A stretch of DNA of 64,000 bases from Aliirhizobium wenxiniae (GCF_014201355.1 NZ_JACHEG010000002.1:1116001-1180000); one strand, 5' to 3'; positions 37,117 to 47,316 are shown, numbered from the stretch's first letter. The notes: generated by a model from the sequence alone, not told the origin. Translations and numbers: made by a program.

Positions 37117-37494
37117 TCAGAGTGCGAGCCATCCCGACTGGAAAGCCGCGTAGGTCACGATACCGAAAACCAACATCGCGCACATTGCACGCCAGAAGCT
37201 AATCGAGTTCCAGCATCTTCCTGCAGCGGCCAGTTCGCGGCTGAAGCTTCTTTTTGTCACAAGAACCGGAAAATGTGCCTGAAGCCTAAGTCGCGCTTTG
37301 GGATCGGTATACGGGTCCTCGTAATCCGAAAGATTGTCTTCCCATCGCCGGACCGTTGCCGCAAAAGAGGGATCGCGAGCCATACGCTCCTCGATGCCTC
37401 GGCGGGCCTCGGGAGGCAACACGCCCAATACATATTCGCCCGCGAGAACTTGATCTCGTGAACGGTCACTTTCGCTCTGGTTCGGAGTCGTCAT
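37117..37494 (-). CDS. Shortened anti-sigma-like membrane protein
   Basis: 125 residues. The N-terminal half (SRDQVLAGEYVLGVLPPEAR, then IEERMARDPSFAATVRRWE) closely resembles the sigma-binding part of RskA-type anti-sigma factors in rhizobia. After a basic stretch there is one membrane helix (about 98-120) and the protein stops within a few residues, whereas full-length relatives continue with a periplasmic domain of 100 or more residues. No sigma factor gene is adjacent. It may be a decayed gene or a minimal anti-sigma factor. Start MTTPNQSES was preferred to a 25-codon longer frame on family grounds. Confidence 0.65.
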   Translation of the reverse strand: MTTPNQSESDRSRDQVLAGEYVLGVLPPEARRGIEERMARDPSFAATVRRWEDNLSDYEDPYTDPKARLRLQAHFPVLVTKRSFSRELAAAGRCWNSISFWRAMCAMLVFGIVTYAAFQSGWLAL

Positions 37495-37758
37495 AAGTCG
37501 CGCGATCTTTTTCCGGTGTTGTGTTCTTTGTCTTTTTATTTGGGTACGCAAACAAGGCACGAACACCAAAACAGGGTCGGCTTCTCGTTGTCTTCTGTCA
37601 ACACGCCCGGCATCACTAAACGGTGGGTAATGCGCCTGCGCAATGCGTCATAAAGACAGCAAGGCCACGACGCGATCATTCCGAAAACTTTGTGGTGATT
37701 ATTCCTTCTGACAAAAACTTGCGCTAAAAGCGCCCCACCTTTGATGTGAGGGATTTTC

Positions 37759-38646
37759 ATGACGACGTCGGACAGCGAACTCCAGGCCAAACTTCTCGCT
37801 CAGGCTCTGCCTTACATGCAGCGCTATGAGAACAAGACGATCGTGGTGAAATATGGCGGCCACGCGATGGGCGACACCGAGCTCGGCAAGGCTTTTGCCG
37901 CCGATATCGCGCTTCTGAAACAGTCCGGCGTCAACCCGATCGTGGTACATGGCGGCGGCCCGCAGATCGGCGCAATGCTTTCCAAGATGGGCATCGAATC
38001 GAAGTTCGAAGGTGGCCTTCGCGTTACCGACCAAAAGACGGTCGAGATCGTCGAAATGGTGCTTGCCGGTTCGATCAACAAGGAAATCGTCGCGCTGATC
38101 AACCAGACCGGCGAATGGGCTATCGGCCTCTGCGGCAAAGACGGCAACATGGTCTTCGCCGAAAAGGCGAAGAAGACGGTTATCGATCCCGATAGCAATA
38201 TCGAGCGCGTACTCGATCTCGGCTTCGTCGGTGAGGTGGTCGAAGTCGACCGCACGCTGCTCGACCTGCTTGCCAAGTCCGAGATGATCCCGGTCATTGC
38301 TCCGGTCGCTCCGGGCCGCGATGGCGCGACCTACAATATCAATGCCGACACGTTTGCCGGTGCGATCGCCGGTGCGCTGCATGCAACGCGTCTGCTCTTC
38401 CTCACCGACGTTCCGGGTGTACTCGACCGCGACAAGAACCTGATCAAGGAACTGACAGTCGCGCAGGCACAGGCGCTGATCAAGGACGGCACGATTTCCG
38501 GCGGCATGATCCCGAAGGTAGAGACCTGCATCGACGCGATCCGCTCCGGCGTCCAGGGCGTCGTCATCCTCAACGGCAAGACCGCCCATTCCGTGCTTTT
38601 GGAAATCTTCACGGAACGCGGCGCCGGCACGCTGATCGTGCCTTGA
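37759..38646 (+). CDS. argB: Acetylglutamate kinase
   Basis: Second step of arginine synthesis, phosphorylating N-acetylglutamate. 295 residues. KYGGHAMGD (ATP phosphate loop, about 30-38), [22 protein letters not shown] and the C-terminal [14 protein letters not shown] are typical. The N-terminal helix of about 20 residues fits the hexameric, arginine-inhibited form. GAGGGA precedes the ATG. A terminator follows the stop. Confidence 0.97.
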   Translation: MTTSDSELQAKLLAQALPYMQRYENKTIVVKYGGHAMGDTELGKAFAADIALLKQSGVNPIVVHGGGPQIGAMLSKMGIESKFEGGLRVTDQKTVEIVEMVLAGSINKEIVALINQTGEWAIGLCGKDGNMVFAEKAKKTVIDPDSNIERVLDLGFVGEVVEVDRTLLDLLAKSEMIPVIAPVAPGRDGATYNINADTFAGAIAGALHATRLLFLTDVPGVLDRDKNLIKELTVAQAQALIKDGTISGGMIPKVETCIDAIRSGVQGVVILNGKTAHSVLLEIFTERGAGTLIVP

Positions 38647-38669
38647 TCGCTTCATGACATCGAATGACG

Positions 38670-38692
38670 AAGGCGCCGCGAGGCGCCTTTTT
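38670..38692 (+). terminator. Intrinsic terminator after argB
   Basis: AAGGCGCC-GCGA-GGCGCCTT followed by TTT. Perfect 8-bp stem, 23 bases after the argB stop; it also lies at the end of the convergent DMT transporter gene. Confidence 0.85.
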
Positions 38693-38696
38693 CGTT

Positions 38697-39599
38697 TCAG
38701 CCTGCCAGAAGCCCTAAAATGCCAGCCACGATCAGCAGGCAGCCGATCACTTCCATGCGGTTGATCCGCTCGTGGAAGAGGAAATAGGAGGCCATGAAGG
38801 TGAAGACGAGTTCGATCTGGCCGAGCGCGCGGACATAGGCCACCTGCTGCAGCGTCATGGCGGTGAACCATCCGGCAGAACCGAAGACGCTGGCGAGGCC
38901 GACCAGCGACGAGGAGCGCCAGGTCTTCAGCACCGTGACGATCTCGCCTTTGTCCTTCCATGCCATCCAGACCAGCATGAAAATCGTCTGAAAGGTCGTG
39001 ACGCAGGCAAGCGTCATCGCCGCCTGCATGATCGAGTTCGGGCCATCGAGCGACAGGGACGCGCTGCGATAGGCGACGGCGGAAATACCGAAGACGGCAC
39101 CGGAGGCGATGCCGACCAAAGCCGTGCGGCTGGCGAGAGCCGTGACCGTGTTTTTCCACGACAGCGGCATGCGCGCCATCGAGATCAGCATCACGCCGAT
39201 AACGCCGGTGATGATCGCGCCGATCGCGCCGACCGTCAGCTTTTCGCCGAGCAGGATGAAGCCGAAGATCGCCGCCTGGACCGGCTCGGTCTTTGAATAG
39301 GCCGTGCCGACGGCAAAGTTCCTGAGCGAAAAGAGATGGACCAGCATGATGGTGGCAAAGATCTGCGCCAGACCGCCGATCACGGCCCAGAGCGCAAAGG
39401 TCCAGTTGATCTTCGGAATTGCAAAACCTGCGAGCTGGTGCAGCAGCACGACATAGAGGATCGCCACCGGAAAGCCGTAACCGAAACGGACGAAGCTTGC
39501 GCCGCGGGTGCCGAGCCTGCCCTGAAGATGCTTTTGCAGCGCCGACCGCAGGTTCTGCAGAAAGGCAGCGGCAATGGTGATGGGGATCCAGAATTCCAT
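38697..39599 (-). CDS. EamA/DMT-family transporter
   Basis: Inner-membrane protein of 300 residues with ten predicted hydrophobic helices in two repeated halves, the drug/metabolite transporter layout. Features include a GYGFPVAILYVVLLHQLAG helix pair, the KTEPVQAAIFGFILLGEKLT segment closing the first EamA half and YFLFHERINRMEVIGCLLIV closing the second. Probably an exporter; substrate unknown. Divergent from the HAD phosphatase gene with 105 bases between starts. Confidence 0.85.
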   Translation of the reverse strand: MEFWIPITIAAAFLQNLRSALQKHLQGRLGTRGASFVRFGYGFPVAILYVVLLHQLAGFAIPKINWTFALWAVIGGLAQIFATIMLVHLFSLRNFAVGTAYSKTEPVQAAIFGFILLGEKLTVGAIGAIITGVIGVMLISMARMPLSWKNTVTALASRTALVGIASGAVFGISAVAYRSASLSLDGPNSIMQAAMTLACVTTFQTIFMLVWMAWKDKGEIVTVLKTWRSSSLVGLASVFGSAGWFTAMTLQQVAYVRALGQIELVFTFMASYFLFHERINRMEVIGCLLIVAGILGLLAG

Positions 39600-39704
39600 A
39601 TTTCAGCCGGTATCATGCGAGCGGATTTATCGCCAAGCCGCAAGCGGCGGCGAGCCGTCGCCTTTTCGATTTTCTTTATCGGCAAGGCAGTGCATAAGCG
39701 GGAT

Positions 39705-40418
39705 ATGGACAAGAAACCCAAAACTGCCGCCGACGTCACCGATTTCTCCAAGATCCGCGACTGGGTCTTCGATCTCGATAACACGCTCTATCCGCACCAC
39801 ATCAATCTCTTCGGGCAGATAGACCTGAACATGACGGCCTATGTGCAGGAATTGCTTCAGCTGGAACGCGACGAAGCGCGTGCCTTGCAGAAGCGGTATT
39901 ACCATGAGCATGGCACGACGCTGCAGGGGCTGATGTTGCACCACGGCATCGATCCGGACGGGTTTCTGGAAAAGGCGCATGCGATCGATTATTCGGCGCT
40001 GCTGCCGAACCCGGAACTGGGTGATGCGATCAAGGCGCTTCCCGGCCGCAAATTCATCTTCACCAATGGCAGCGTGCCGCATGCGGAAGCGACTGCCCGC
40101 GCACTCGGCATTCTCGACAATTTCGACGACATTTTCGATATAGTCGCGGCAGGATATGTGCCGAAGCCAGCAGGCGAGACCTATGACAAATTCGCCAGCC
40201 TCCATAGGATCGATACGGCGAACGCCGCCATGTTCGAAGACCTGCCGCGTAACCTTACCGTTCCCAAGGCGCTCGGCATGCGGACCGTTCTGCTGACGCC
40301 GCGCAATCTCGACGACGTGCTGATCGAGCGTTGGGAAATGCTGTCGGAGGAGGACGATCACATCGATTACGTGACCGATGATCTCGCCACATTCCTCAAG
40401 GGGATCGTGCAGAACTAA
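39705..40418 (+). CDS. HAD-family hydrolase, pyrimidine 5'-nucleotidase-like
   Basis: Cytoplasmic phosphatase of 237 residues. Motif I VFDLDNTLYP gives nucleophile Asp23 and acid Asp25; motif II is FTNGS, motif III the Lys in YVPKPAGETYDKF, motif IV FEDLPRN. The cap between motifs I and II is helical. The YPHHINLFGQID and HGTTLQGLM segments resemble the SDT1/PHM8 group that dephosphorylates UMP or CMP. The start MDKKPKTAAD is chosen by family length; the frame is open 123 codons further but overlaps the divergent gene. Confidence 0.88.
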   Translation: MDKKPKTAADVTDFSKIRDWVFDLDNTLYPHHINLFGQIDLNMTAYVQELLQLERDEARALQKRYYHEHGTTLQGLMLHHGIDPDGFLEKAHAIDYSALLPNPELGDAIKALPGRKFIFTNGSVPHAEATARALGILDNFDDIFDIVAAGYVPKPAGETYDKFASLHRIDTANAAMFEDLPRNLTVPKALGMRTVLLTPRNLDDVLIERWEMLSEEDDHIDYVTDDLATFLKGIVQN

Positions 40419-40538
40419 GGCTTGAAGCTCTGGTTCAGCATTACAAAGAATTCATCCACATTACGGGAGTTTAAGTGGTCGTCGGCGCTCGACGGGCATA
40501 GCTTCAGGTCATCGAAATAACAGGGAAGGAACCCGCCG

Positions 40539-41198
40539 ATGACCGCCAAGAAGATCGTTATTGCGACCCTCGGAGCCGTACTGGTCGCAGGAGCCGCAAT
40601 CCCGGCATTCGCCGCACCGGAGCGCCCCGATCGCGGCCCCGGCGGCCCGCATGGCCATCACGGCATGATGCGCGGCGCAGCGATGCAGGACATGACTTTC
40701 GTTCGTTTGCTGAAGACCGCGGACACCAACAAGGACGGCAAGATTTCCAAGGAGGAAATGGCGGCTCGTCAGGATGCGCTGTTTACCGAGATCGACGCCA
40801 ACAAGGATGGCAATATCACCCGCGGCGAGCTTCTGGATTACCGCATCGCCAAGCGCGAGGAGTTTCGCAAGAACAATCCGCGCCCTGAAATGGCCGACGA
40901 CGACGGCGAAAATCGACCGGAGCGCGCCGAGCGCAAGGACGGCGATGGTCCGCGCCACGAACGTGCCGACCGCGACGATCGACGCCATGACGGTCCGCGC
41001 GGCGAATTCCGCAAGGCCCGCTTCGAGCGCCACGGTGGCATGGGCGGCGGTCGCTTCTTCCGGATGATCGACGAAGACCGCGACAACAAGATCACCAAGG
41101 CCGAGGCGTCGGCTGCCAGCGACAAGCTGTTTGCCCGCATGGATACCAACAAGGACGGCGTAATTTCCATCGACGACCTGCCGGACCGCCCCCTCTAG
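40539..41198 (+). CDS. Exported EF-hand protein
   Basis: 219 residues with a signal peptide (cleavage probably after AFA, residue 25). Four EF-hand loops: DTNKDGKISKEE (62-73), DANKDGNITRGE (86-97), DEDRDNKITKAE (178-189) and DTNKDGVISIDD (202-213, with Asp in place of the last Glu). Between the two pairs is an 80-residue linker packed with Arg, Asp, Glu and Gly (PERAERKDGDGPRHERADRD). Probably a periplasmic calcium binder; role unknown. GGAAGGA precedes the ATG. Confidence 0.88.
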   Translation: MTAKKIVIATLGAVLVAGAAIPAFAAPERPDRGPGGPHGHHGMMRGAAMQDMTFVRLLKTADTNKDGKISKEEMAARQDALFTEIDANKDGNITRGELLDYRIAKREEFRKNNPRPEMADDDGENRPERAERKDGDGPRHERADRDDRRHDGPRGEFRKARFERHGGMGGGRFFRMIDEDRDNKITKAEASAASDKLFARMDTNKDGVISIDDLPDRPL

Positions 41199-41248
41199 TT
41201 CCCCGCCCCCCCGCATAACGGAACTAGCCCGGCAGTTGTCGACAAAGG

Positions 41249-41272
41249 CCCGCCTCTCCCCCGAGGGGCGGG
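41249..41272. terminator. Hairpin between the EF-hand gene and the LOG gene
   Basis: 10-bp stem with one G-U pair (CCCGCCTCTC / GAGGGGCGGG), 4-base loop, followed by TCTTCT. It lies between convergent genes, 50 bases after the EF-hand stop. Confidence 0.7.
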
Positions 41273-41281
41273 TCTTCTATT

Positions 41282-42142
41282 TCATTTCTCGTAGAAATCC
41301 TGGATGACTTTCCAGGCTTCGTCGGCGGTCTCGACGAAATTGATCAGCTCGATATCTTCCGGCGCGATCGTGCCGAAATCCGCCAGCGCCTCGAAATTGA
41401 TGATGCTGCGCCAGAATTTTTCGGCAAACAGGATGAGCGGAATGCGCTCCATCCGCTTGGTCTGGATCAGCGTCAGGGCCTCGAACATTTCGTCCAGCGT
41501 GCCGAAGCCGCCGGGGAAGACCGCAACCGCTTTTGCCCGCATCATGAAATGCATCTTGCGGATGGCGAAATAGTGGAAGTTGAAGGAGAGTTCCGGCGTC
41601 ACATAAGGGTTCGGCGCCTGCTCGTGCGGCAGCATGATGTTGAGACCAATCGTCGGCGCACCGGCTTCCGTCGCACCACGATTTCCGGCCTCCATGACGC
41701 CGGGACCTCCGCCGGTGACGACGACGAATTCCTTGTGGTCGAACTTCGCCGAATATTCCCCACAGAGCGCGGCAAATTTTCGCGCCTCGTCATAATAGAC
41801 GGACGCGGCCTGAAGATTGTTGTGCTGGGTCTCGTTATGGGCCGCCCAGGGCTTCTGGCCGGGTGCAGGAATACGAGCGCCGCCGAACAATACTACTGTC
41901 GAAGCAATCCCCTTTTCGGCCAGGATCATCTCGGCTTTCAGAAGCTCTAGCTGCAGCCGAAGCGGCCGCAATTCCTTGCTGCAGAGGAAATCTTCATCGG
42001 TGAAAGCAAGACGGTAGGAGGGAGATTGCGTCTGCGGCGTCTTGGGCTGGGCAGCGGCCGCATGCTTGTCAGCCTTGCTATCCTTCAGCGGTTCCCACAC
42101 CTTGTCCTCGGCCCCGCGCGCTTCTGACCTTCTCTTTGTCAT
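41282..42142 (-). CDS. LOG-family protein (TIGR00730 type)
   Basis: 286 residues. The core has the LOG motif PGGFGTLDEMFEALT and the nucleotide-binding GGGPGVMEAGNRGA, formerly misnamed lysine decarboxylase. Relatives hydrolyse nucleoside 5'-monophosphates and some release free cytokinin bases, but this longer form with an N-terminal charged extension of about 50 residues has no proven reaction. Start MTKRRSEARG has GGAAGG about 10 bases upstream; the frame is open 543 codons further through dapD, which is a shadow. Divergent from dapD. Confidence 0.88.
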   Translation of the reverse strand: MTKRRSEARGAEDKVWEPLKDSKADKHAAAAQPKTPQTQSPSYRLAFTDEDFLCSKELRPLRLQLELLKAEMILAEKGIASTVVLFGGARIPAPGQKPWAAHNETQHNNLQAASVYYDEARKFAALCGEYSAKFDHKEFVVVTGGGPGVMEAGNRGATEAGAPTIGLNIMLPHEQAPNPYVTPELSFNFHYFAIRKMHFMMRAKAVAVFPGGFGTLDEMFEALTLIQTKRMERIPLILFAEKFWRSIINFEALADFGTIAPEDIELINFVETADEAWKVIQDFYEK

Positions 42143-42280
42143 GCTGATGCTTCCTTCCCGCGCCAACCGTTGTTGACGCCAATTCACATTGACGCTTGAG
42201 TGGCGGTCGCTTAGAGCAAATGGGACCAAATGACCACCTTCCCAGCCATCACGATACCGCGTGACGTTTAAGGATCTTCC

Positions 42281-43141
42281 ATGAGCAGCTTCGACCTCGC
42301 CGCCCTCGAAAAGACAATCGAGACCGCTTTCGACAACCGCGACAGCGTGACCATCTCGACCAAAGGCGAAGTACGCGATGCCGTCGAAGAATCGCTCAAC
42401 CTGCTCGACGCCGGCAAGGCCCGTGTTGCAGTTCGCGGTGAAGATGGAAACTGGACCGTCAACCAGTGGCTCAAGAAGGCCGTTCTTCTCTCTTTCCGTC
42501 TGAACGACATGGAGGTCGTCAAGGGCGGTCCGGGTAACTCCACCTGGTGGGACAAGGTTCCTTCCAAGTTCGAGAACTGGGGTGAAAACCAGTTCCGTTC
42601 GGCCGGTTTCCGCGCCGTGCCGAACGCCGTCGTGCGCCGCTCGGCTTATATCGCCAAGAATGTTGTGCTGATGCCGTCCTTCGTCAATCTCGGCGCCTTC
42701 GTCGATGAAGGCACGATGGTCGACACATGGGCCACCGTCGGTTCCTGCGCACAGATCGGCAAGCATGTGCATCTCTCGGGCGGCGTCGGCATTGGCGGCG
42801 TGCTTGAGCCGATGCAGGCCGGCCCGACGATCATCGAAGACAATTGCTTCATCGGCGCCCGTTCGGAAGTCGTCGAAGGCTGCATCATCCGCGAGGGTTC
42901 GGTCCTCGGCATGGGCGTCTACATCGGCAAGTCGACCAAGATCGTCAACCGCGCCACCGGCGAAGTGACTTACGGCGAAGTTCCGCCCTATTCCGTCGTC
43001 GTTGCCGGCTCGATGCCTTCTGGCAATGCCACGATGCCGAACGGCCTTGCCGCCCCGCACCTCTATTGCGCCGTCATCGTCAAGACCGTCGATGAGAAGA
43101 CCCGTTCCAAGACGGGTATCAACGAGCTGCTGCGCGACTAA
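42281..43141 (+). CDS. dapD: Tetrahydrodipicolinate N-succinyltransferase
   Basis: Succinyl branch of lysine and diaminopimelate synthesis. 286 residues, with a left-handed beta-helix of hexapeptide repeats (around [19 protein letters not shown] and [17 protein letters not shown]). [14 protein letters not shown] end here [10 protein letters not shown]. dapE begins 15 bases later, so the two are an operon for peptidoglycan precursor supply. Confidence 0.97.
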   Translation: MSSFDLAALEKTIETAFDNRDSVTISTKGEVRDAVEESLNLLDAGKARVAVRGEDGNWTVNQWLKKAVLLSFRLNDMEVVKGGPGNSTWWDKVPSKFENWGENQFRSAGFRAVPNAVVRRSAYIAKNVVLMPSFVNLGAFVDEGTMVDTWATVGSCAQIGKHVHLSGGVGIGGVLEPMQAGPTIIEDNCFIGARSEVVEGCIIREGSVLGMGVYIGKSTKIVNRATGEVTYGEVPPYSVVVAGSMPSGNATMPNGLAAPHLYCAVIVKTVDEKTRSKTGINELLRD

Positions 43142-43156
43142 GTCTGGACGAATTCG

Positions 43157-44353
43157 ATGTCTGTTTCCGATCCGATTGCAAACCTGCAAACGCTGATCCG
43201 TTGCCCTTCCGTCACCCCGGCGGAAGGCGGCGCGCTCTCGGCACTCGAAGCGATGCTTGCGCCGCTCGGCTTCAAGGTCGAGCGGATGATCGCAACCGAG
43301 CCGGGTCTGCCCGATATCGAAAACCTCTATGCCCGTCTGGGAACAGACGGGCCGCATCTGATGTTCGCCGGCCATACGGATGTCGTCCCGGTCGGCGATG
43401 AAGCTTCGTGGAGCCATCCGCCCTTCGGCGCCGAAATCGCCGATGGTGAAATGTTCGGACGCGGTGCTGTCGACATGAAGGGCGGCATTGCCTGCTTCAT
43501 CGCAGCCGTCGCCCGTCATATCGAAAAGCATGGTGCACCGAAGGGCTCCATCTCCTTCCTGATTACCGGCGACGAGGAAGGCCCTTCCGTCAACGGCACG
43601 GAAAAGCTGTTGAAATGGGCTGCCGAAAAAGGTGAACGCTGGGACGCCTGCCTTGTCGGCGAACCGACCAATCCGGACGCACTCGGCGACATGATCAAGA
43701 TCGGCCGCCGCGGCTCCGTTTCCGGCAAGGTCACGGTTTTCGGCGTGCAGGGCCATGCGGCCTATCCGCATCTCGCGGACAACGCCGTTCGTGGTCTGCT
43801 GCCGCTCAGCGCTGCCCTGATGGACCCGCCATTCGATGCAGGTACGGCAGAGTTTCCAGCTTCCAATCTGGAAGTCACGACGGTCGATGTGGGCAATCCT
43901 GCGACCAATGTCGTACCGGCCAAGGCGACATTCGCCTTCAATATCCGTTTCAACGACACCTGGACCGCCGATACGGTCAAGGCCGAGATCATCCGCCGGC
44001 TGGACGCGGCTGCATCCGACCAGACGCTACGCCCGGACCGCCAGCCGACCAGATACGAAATCACCTGGGCCGAGCGTCCGAGCCATGTGTTCCTGACCCG
44101 CAACAACGCGCTGATCGGCTCGCTTTCGGCGGCCGTTGAAGCCGTGACCGGCAAGCAGCCGACACTGTCGACAACCGGCGGCACATCGGATGCGCGGTTC
44201 ATCAAGGATTATTGCCCGGTCGTCGAATTCGGCCTTGTCGGGCAGACCATGCATATGGTGGACGAGCGTGTGGCCCTTGCCGATCTCGAGACGCTGACCC
44301 AGATCTACGGAACCTTCCTCTCCCGCTGGTTTGGCGATGCCACCCTTTCCTGA
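43157..44353 (+). CDS. dapE: Succinyl-diaminopimelate desuccinylase
   Basis: Di-zinc hydrolase of the same pathway, releasing LL-diaminopimelate. 398 residues. Metal/catalytic segments MFAGHTDVVPVGD (His and Asp), GRGAVDMKGGIA (bridging Asp), ITGDEEGP (catalytic Glu and metal Glu), and the late STTGGTSDARF region. The downstream membrane protein gene overlaps its 3' end by 17 bases. Confidence 0.97.
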   Translation: MSVSDPIANLQTLIRCPSVTPAEGGALSALEAMLAPLGFKVERMIATEPGLPDIENLYARLGTDGPHLMFAGHTDVVPVGDEASWSHPPFGAEIADGEMFGRGAVDMKGGIACFIAAVARHIEKHGAPKGSISFLITGDEEGPSVNGTEKLLKWAAEKGERWDACLVGEPTNPDALGDMIKIGRRGSVSGKVTVFGVQGHAAYPHLADNAVRGLLPLSAALMDPPFDAGTAEFPASNLEVTTVDVGNPATNVVPAKATFAFNIRFNDTWTADTVKAEIIRRLDAAASDQTLRPDRQPTRYEITWAERPSHVFLTRNNALIGSLSAAVEAVTGKQPTLSTTGGTSDARFIKDYCPVVEFGLVGQTMHMVDERVALADLETLTQIYGTFLSRWFGDATLS

Positions 44354-44933
44354 AGTCAAATATTACGTCAGCGGCCTCTGGCTGCTCTTCAAAGGCGATG
44401 CGCAGGGGCTGAAGCGGCTCGATATGACCGATCGCGGCATGATGCGGTCGTTCTGGGCCTTCGTCTGGTGCCTGCCCGCAATGTTCGTCTACTGGGCCGG
44501 GATGCGGTTCGCCTTCCTCTCTGCTAGCACGGAAGGAACAAAGGCGGGTCTCGGTTTCTTTCTCAGGCTCTTTATGGTCGAGGCGATCAACTGGATCCTG
44601 CCGCTGGTCCTGCTCGGTGTTCTTTGCCTGCTGTTGAAGACCGAACGCAAGTTCACCGCAATCGTGGTGGCGACCAACTGGCTGTCCGTACCGGTCTCCT
44701 ATGCCTATGCAGTGCTGACGCTTCTGCTGTTTCTCGCACCCTTTGCAGCCGGCCTTATCGCGCTCGTGCAGCTCATACTGCTGATTGCGACGATCTTTGC
44801 GATTTCGCGCTTTGTCCGGCAGATTTGCGGACCGGAGCCGCTTGTCGTTGCGACAACCATGCTGGTGCTGCTGGTACCGGGTCTCATCGTTGCAGACCTG
44901 CTGCAATCCTATCTCGGCGTATCGCCCTACTGA
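44337..44933 (+). CDS. Unknown multi-pass membrane protein after dapE
   Basis: 198 residues and four or five hydrophobic helices (about 40-58, 75-97, 108-150, 170-190); no named family recognised. The start [15 protein letters not shown] overlaps dapE by 17 bases in another frame, which suggests coupled translation; a TTG two codons earlier is possible. Rhizobial relatives at this spot seem conserved, so a role tied to the cell envelope is possible but unproven. Its 3' end overlaps the convergent truA by 7 bases. Confidence 0.78.
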   Translation: MPPFPEVKYYVSGLWLLFKGDAQGLKRLDMTDRGMMRSFWAFVWCLPAMFVYWAGMRFAFLSASTEGTKAGLGFFLRLFMVEAINWILPLVLLGVLCLLLKTERKFTAIVVATNWLSVPVSYAYAVLTLLLFLAPFAAGLIALVQLILLIATIFAISRFVRQICGPEPLVVATTMLVLLVPGLIVADLLQSYLGVSPY

Positions 44934-45685
44934 TTATCGCCCGGATAATCGACCTTCATGAAATACAGGCCTTCCGGTGGTGCAACCGGGCCGCATTCCT
45001 TGCGATCCCGCGCTTCGAGTGCGCGACGCACGTCATCGGGTGACATCTTCGCCTCGCCAGCGAGCTTCAGCGTACCGGCGAAGGAGCGGATCTGATTGTG
45101 CAGAAAACTCTGGGCACTCGCCCGGATCTCGATCAGGTCACCGCTGCGTGTTACGTCCAACCTGTCCAGCGTCCTGACCGGGCTTTTTGCCTGGCAATGG
45201 GCGGAACGGAAGGTGGTGAAGTCATGATGGCCAACCAGCATCTGGGCGGCGGCGTGCATGGCCTCGTGATCGAGTTCCTTTGGCACCCACCAGGCCTGCC
45301 CAGCCTCTATTGCAAGAGGTGAAGGCCGACTGATGATGCGGTAGAGATAATGCCGCTTGATCGCCGAAAAGCGGGCATCGAACTCGTCGGACACCTGCTG
45401 CACGTCGATGATCGACACACGTTCATTCGCCATCATCAGATGGGCGTTGAGCGCATTGCGCAGCTTGAAGGGTTGCCACTCACGGGAAAGATCTGCGTGA
45501 ATGACCTGTCCCCTGGCATGAACACCGGAATCCGTGCGACCTGCACCGCGGATCGAAACGGTTTCGCCGGTCAGCGACAGAATGCCGTTCTGCAGGGCTG
45601 CCTGCACCGAATGGCCGTTTTCCTGCATCTGCCAACCGACATAGGATGTGCCGTCATATTCGACGGTCATACGGAAACGCGGCAT
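44927..45685 (-). CDS. truA: tRNA pseudouridine(38-40) synthase
   Basis: Makes pseudouridine in the anticodon arm of tRNAs. 252 residues. Catalytic Asp in [17 protein letters not shown] (about residue 52), N-terminal [12 protein letters not shown], and [13 protein letters not shown] are diagnostic. The ATG overlaps the fmt stop as TGATG. Last gene of the def-fmt-truA run. Confidence 0.96.
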   Translation of the reverse strand: MPRFRMTVEYDGTSYVGWQMQENGHSVQAALQNGILSLTGETVSIRGAGRTDSGVHARGQVIHADLSREWQPFKLRNALNAHLMMANERVSIIDVQQVSDEFDARFSAIKRHYLYRIISRPSPLAIEAGQAWWVPKELDHEAMHAAAQMLVGHHDFTTFRSAHCQAKSPVRTLDRLDVTRSGDLIEIRASAQSFLHNQIRSFAGTLKLAGEAKMSPDDVRRALEARDRKECGPVAPPEGLYFMKVDYPGDNQ

Positions 45686-46632
45686 CAGGCTGCCCCGACC
45701 GGGAGTGTGGTGCCCTTGAGCAAATGCGTACCGCGCAGGAAATCACCAGCATCCAGCGGCTTGCCGCCCGCCTTTTGCAGGCGCGTGAGCCGCACCGCGC
45801 CTTCGCCACAGGCAATGGTCAGCGCGTCGTCGAGCAGCCGGCCGGCGGGACCGTTTCCATCCCCGATGGCCGACGCGAGAACCTTGATACGCTCCGGCTT
45901 GCCGTTGATTTCCGCCTCGAACCAGGCGCCCGGAAAAGGCGAAAGGCCGCGTATATGGTTATGCACGTCACGCGCCGGCCGGGAAAAATCGATGCGGGTT
46001 TCGCCCTTGTCGATCTTGGCGGCATAAAGCACGCCCTCTTCCGGTTGCGGCGTTAGCGGCAGGTCATCGGCTTCGAGCTTTTCCATCGCCTCGACCATGG
46101 CGCGGGCGCCGACGAGCATCAGCTTGTCGTGCAATTCGCCGGCCGTCATCGCTTGCGTGATCTCGACTTCCTTCGTCAGTGCCATGGGGCCGGTATCTAG
46201 GCCTTTTTCCATCTTCATCACGATCATGCCGGTCTTTTCGTCACCGGCCATGATGGCGCGCTGGATCGGCGCTGCACCACGCCAGCGCGGCAGGAGCGAG
46301 GCGTGGCCGTTGTAACAACCGAGCTTCGTGCCTTCGAGGATCGCCACCGGCAGAAGCAGGCCATAGGCCACGACGACCGCAACATCCGCGTTGAAATCAC
46401 GGAACGTCTGGCGATCTTCCTCCGCCTTGAAGTTCAAGGGTGTGAGAACCGGAATACCGAGCAGTTCGGCTGCCTGGTGGACCGGCGACTTGGTCAGATC
46501 AAGCCCGCGGCGACCGGCCGGACGCGGCGGCTGGGTGTAGACCGCAACGATCTCATGACCGGCCTGCTTGAGGTTCTGCAATGTCGGCACGGAAAAATCC
46601 GGCGTGCCCATGAAGATGATGCGAAGTGACAT
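45685..46632 (-). CDS. fmt: Methionyl-tRNA formyltransferase
   Basis: Formylates initiator Met-tRNA using 10-formyl-tetrahydrofolate. 315 residues. N-terminal [17 protein letters not shown], the catalytic [20 protein letters not shown] segment (Asn, His) and Asp in EKGLDTGPM. Lies 56 bases after def and overlaps truA by one base. The pairing with def reflects adding and removing the formyl group. Confidence 0.97.
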   Translation of the reverse strand: MSLRIIFMGTPDFSVPTLQNLKQAGHEIVAVYTQPPRPAGRRGLDLTKSPVHQAAELLGIPVLTPLNFKAEEDRQTFRDFNADVAVVVAYGLLLPVAILEGTKLGCYNGHASLLPRWRGAAPIQRAIMAGDEKTGMIVMKMEKGLDTGPMALTKEVEITQAMTAGELHDKLMLVGARAMVEAMEKLEADDLPLTPQPEEGVLYAAKIDKGETRIDFSRPARDVHNHIRGLSPFPGAWFEAEINGKPERIKVLASAIGDGNGPAGRLLDDALTIACGEGAVRLTRLQKAGGKPLDAGDFLRGTHLLKGTTLPVGAA

Positions 46633-46688
46633 GGGACTTCTCGCGCCTCGCGGACGCGCCTTCCGTTTTCAGCCAGGCAGACAGAGAC

Positions 46689-47204
46689 CTAGACAGCCTT
46701 GCCCTTGGCAAGCTTGGTGAATTTCTTGATCACCATTTCCCGCTTCAGCCGCGAGATATGGTCGATGAAAAGCACGCCGTTCAGATGGTCGATCTCATGC
46801 TGCAGGCAGGTGGCAAGCAAGCCGTCGGCTTCAAGCATATGTTCCTTGCCGTCGCGTCCGACATATTTCACGCCGATCGTGGCCGGCCGTTCGACTTCGG
46901 CGTAGTAGTCCGGGATCGAAAGGCAGCCTTCCTCGTACACCGAAAGCTCATCCGAAGATTTGACGATCTGCGGATTGATGAAGACCTGCGGGTTCTTTTC
47001 CTCGTCCTCGCGCGACACGTCGATGACGAGCATCTGCTTCGGCACGCCGATCTGGATCGCGGCAAGGCCAATGCCCGGCGCGTCATACATGGTTTCGAGC
47101 ATGTCGTCGGCGAGCTTGAGAAGCTCGGCGTTCACGGTTTCGATCGGCGCTGAGACCTGCCGGAGAAGCGGATCGGGAAGGATGATGAGCGGCTTGATTG
47201 TCAT
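46689..47204 (-). CDS. def: Peptide deformylase
   Basis: Removes the N-formyl group from new proteins; iron/zinc enzyme. Motif 1 [10 protein letters not shown], motif 2 [11 protein letters not shown] (metal Cys), motif 3 [12 protein letters not shown] (metal His pair and catalytic Glu). Start [10 protein letters not shown] is preceded by GGGGGC and gives 171 residues, the family norm; a 23-codon longer frame is open. First gene of def-fmt-truA, divergent from rmuC. Confidence 0.96.
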   Translation of the reverse strand: MTIKPLIILPDPLLRQVSAPIETVNAELLKLADDMLETMYDAPGIGLAAIQIGVPKQMLVIDVSREDEEKNPQVFINPQIVKSSDELSVYEEGCLSIPDYYAEVERPATIGVKYVGRDGKEHMLEADGLLATCLQHEIDHLNGVLFIDHISRLKREMVIKKFTKLAKGKAV

Positions 47205-47316
47205 GCCGCCCCCATAGCGCATCTTTTGCGCCGATGGAACAGGTATGCAGCATGCATCTTGCTTCATGTTCACGTTTTGATCTTTCGTTGCCGATGCAAT
47301 CTGCTAGAGTGGTGCC

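Noticed and set aside
37699..39159. 486-codon minus-strand frame over argB
   Set aside because: Spans argB antisense and part of the DMT transporter out of frame; high-GC shadow.
42143..43771. 543-codon upstream extension of the LOG gene
   Set aside because: Runs antisense through dapD; the ATG at 42142 has a good ribosome site and fits the family length.
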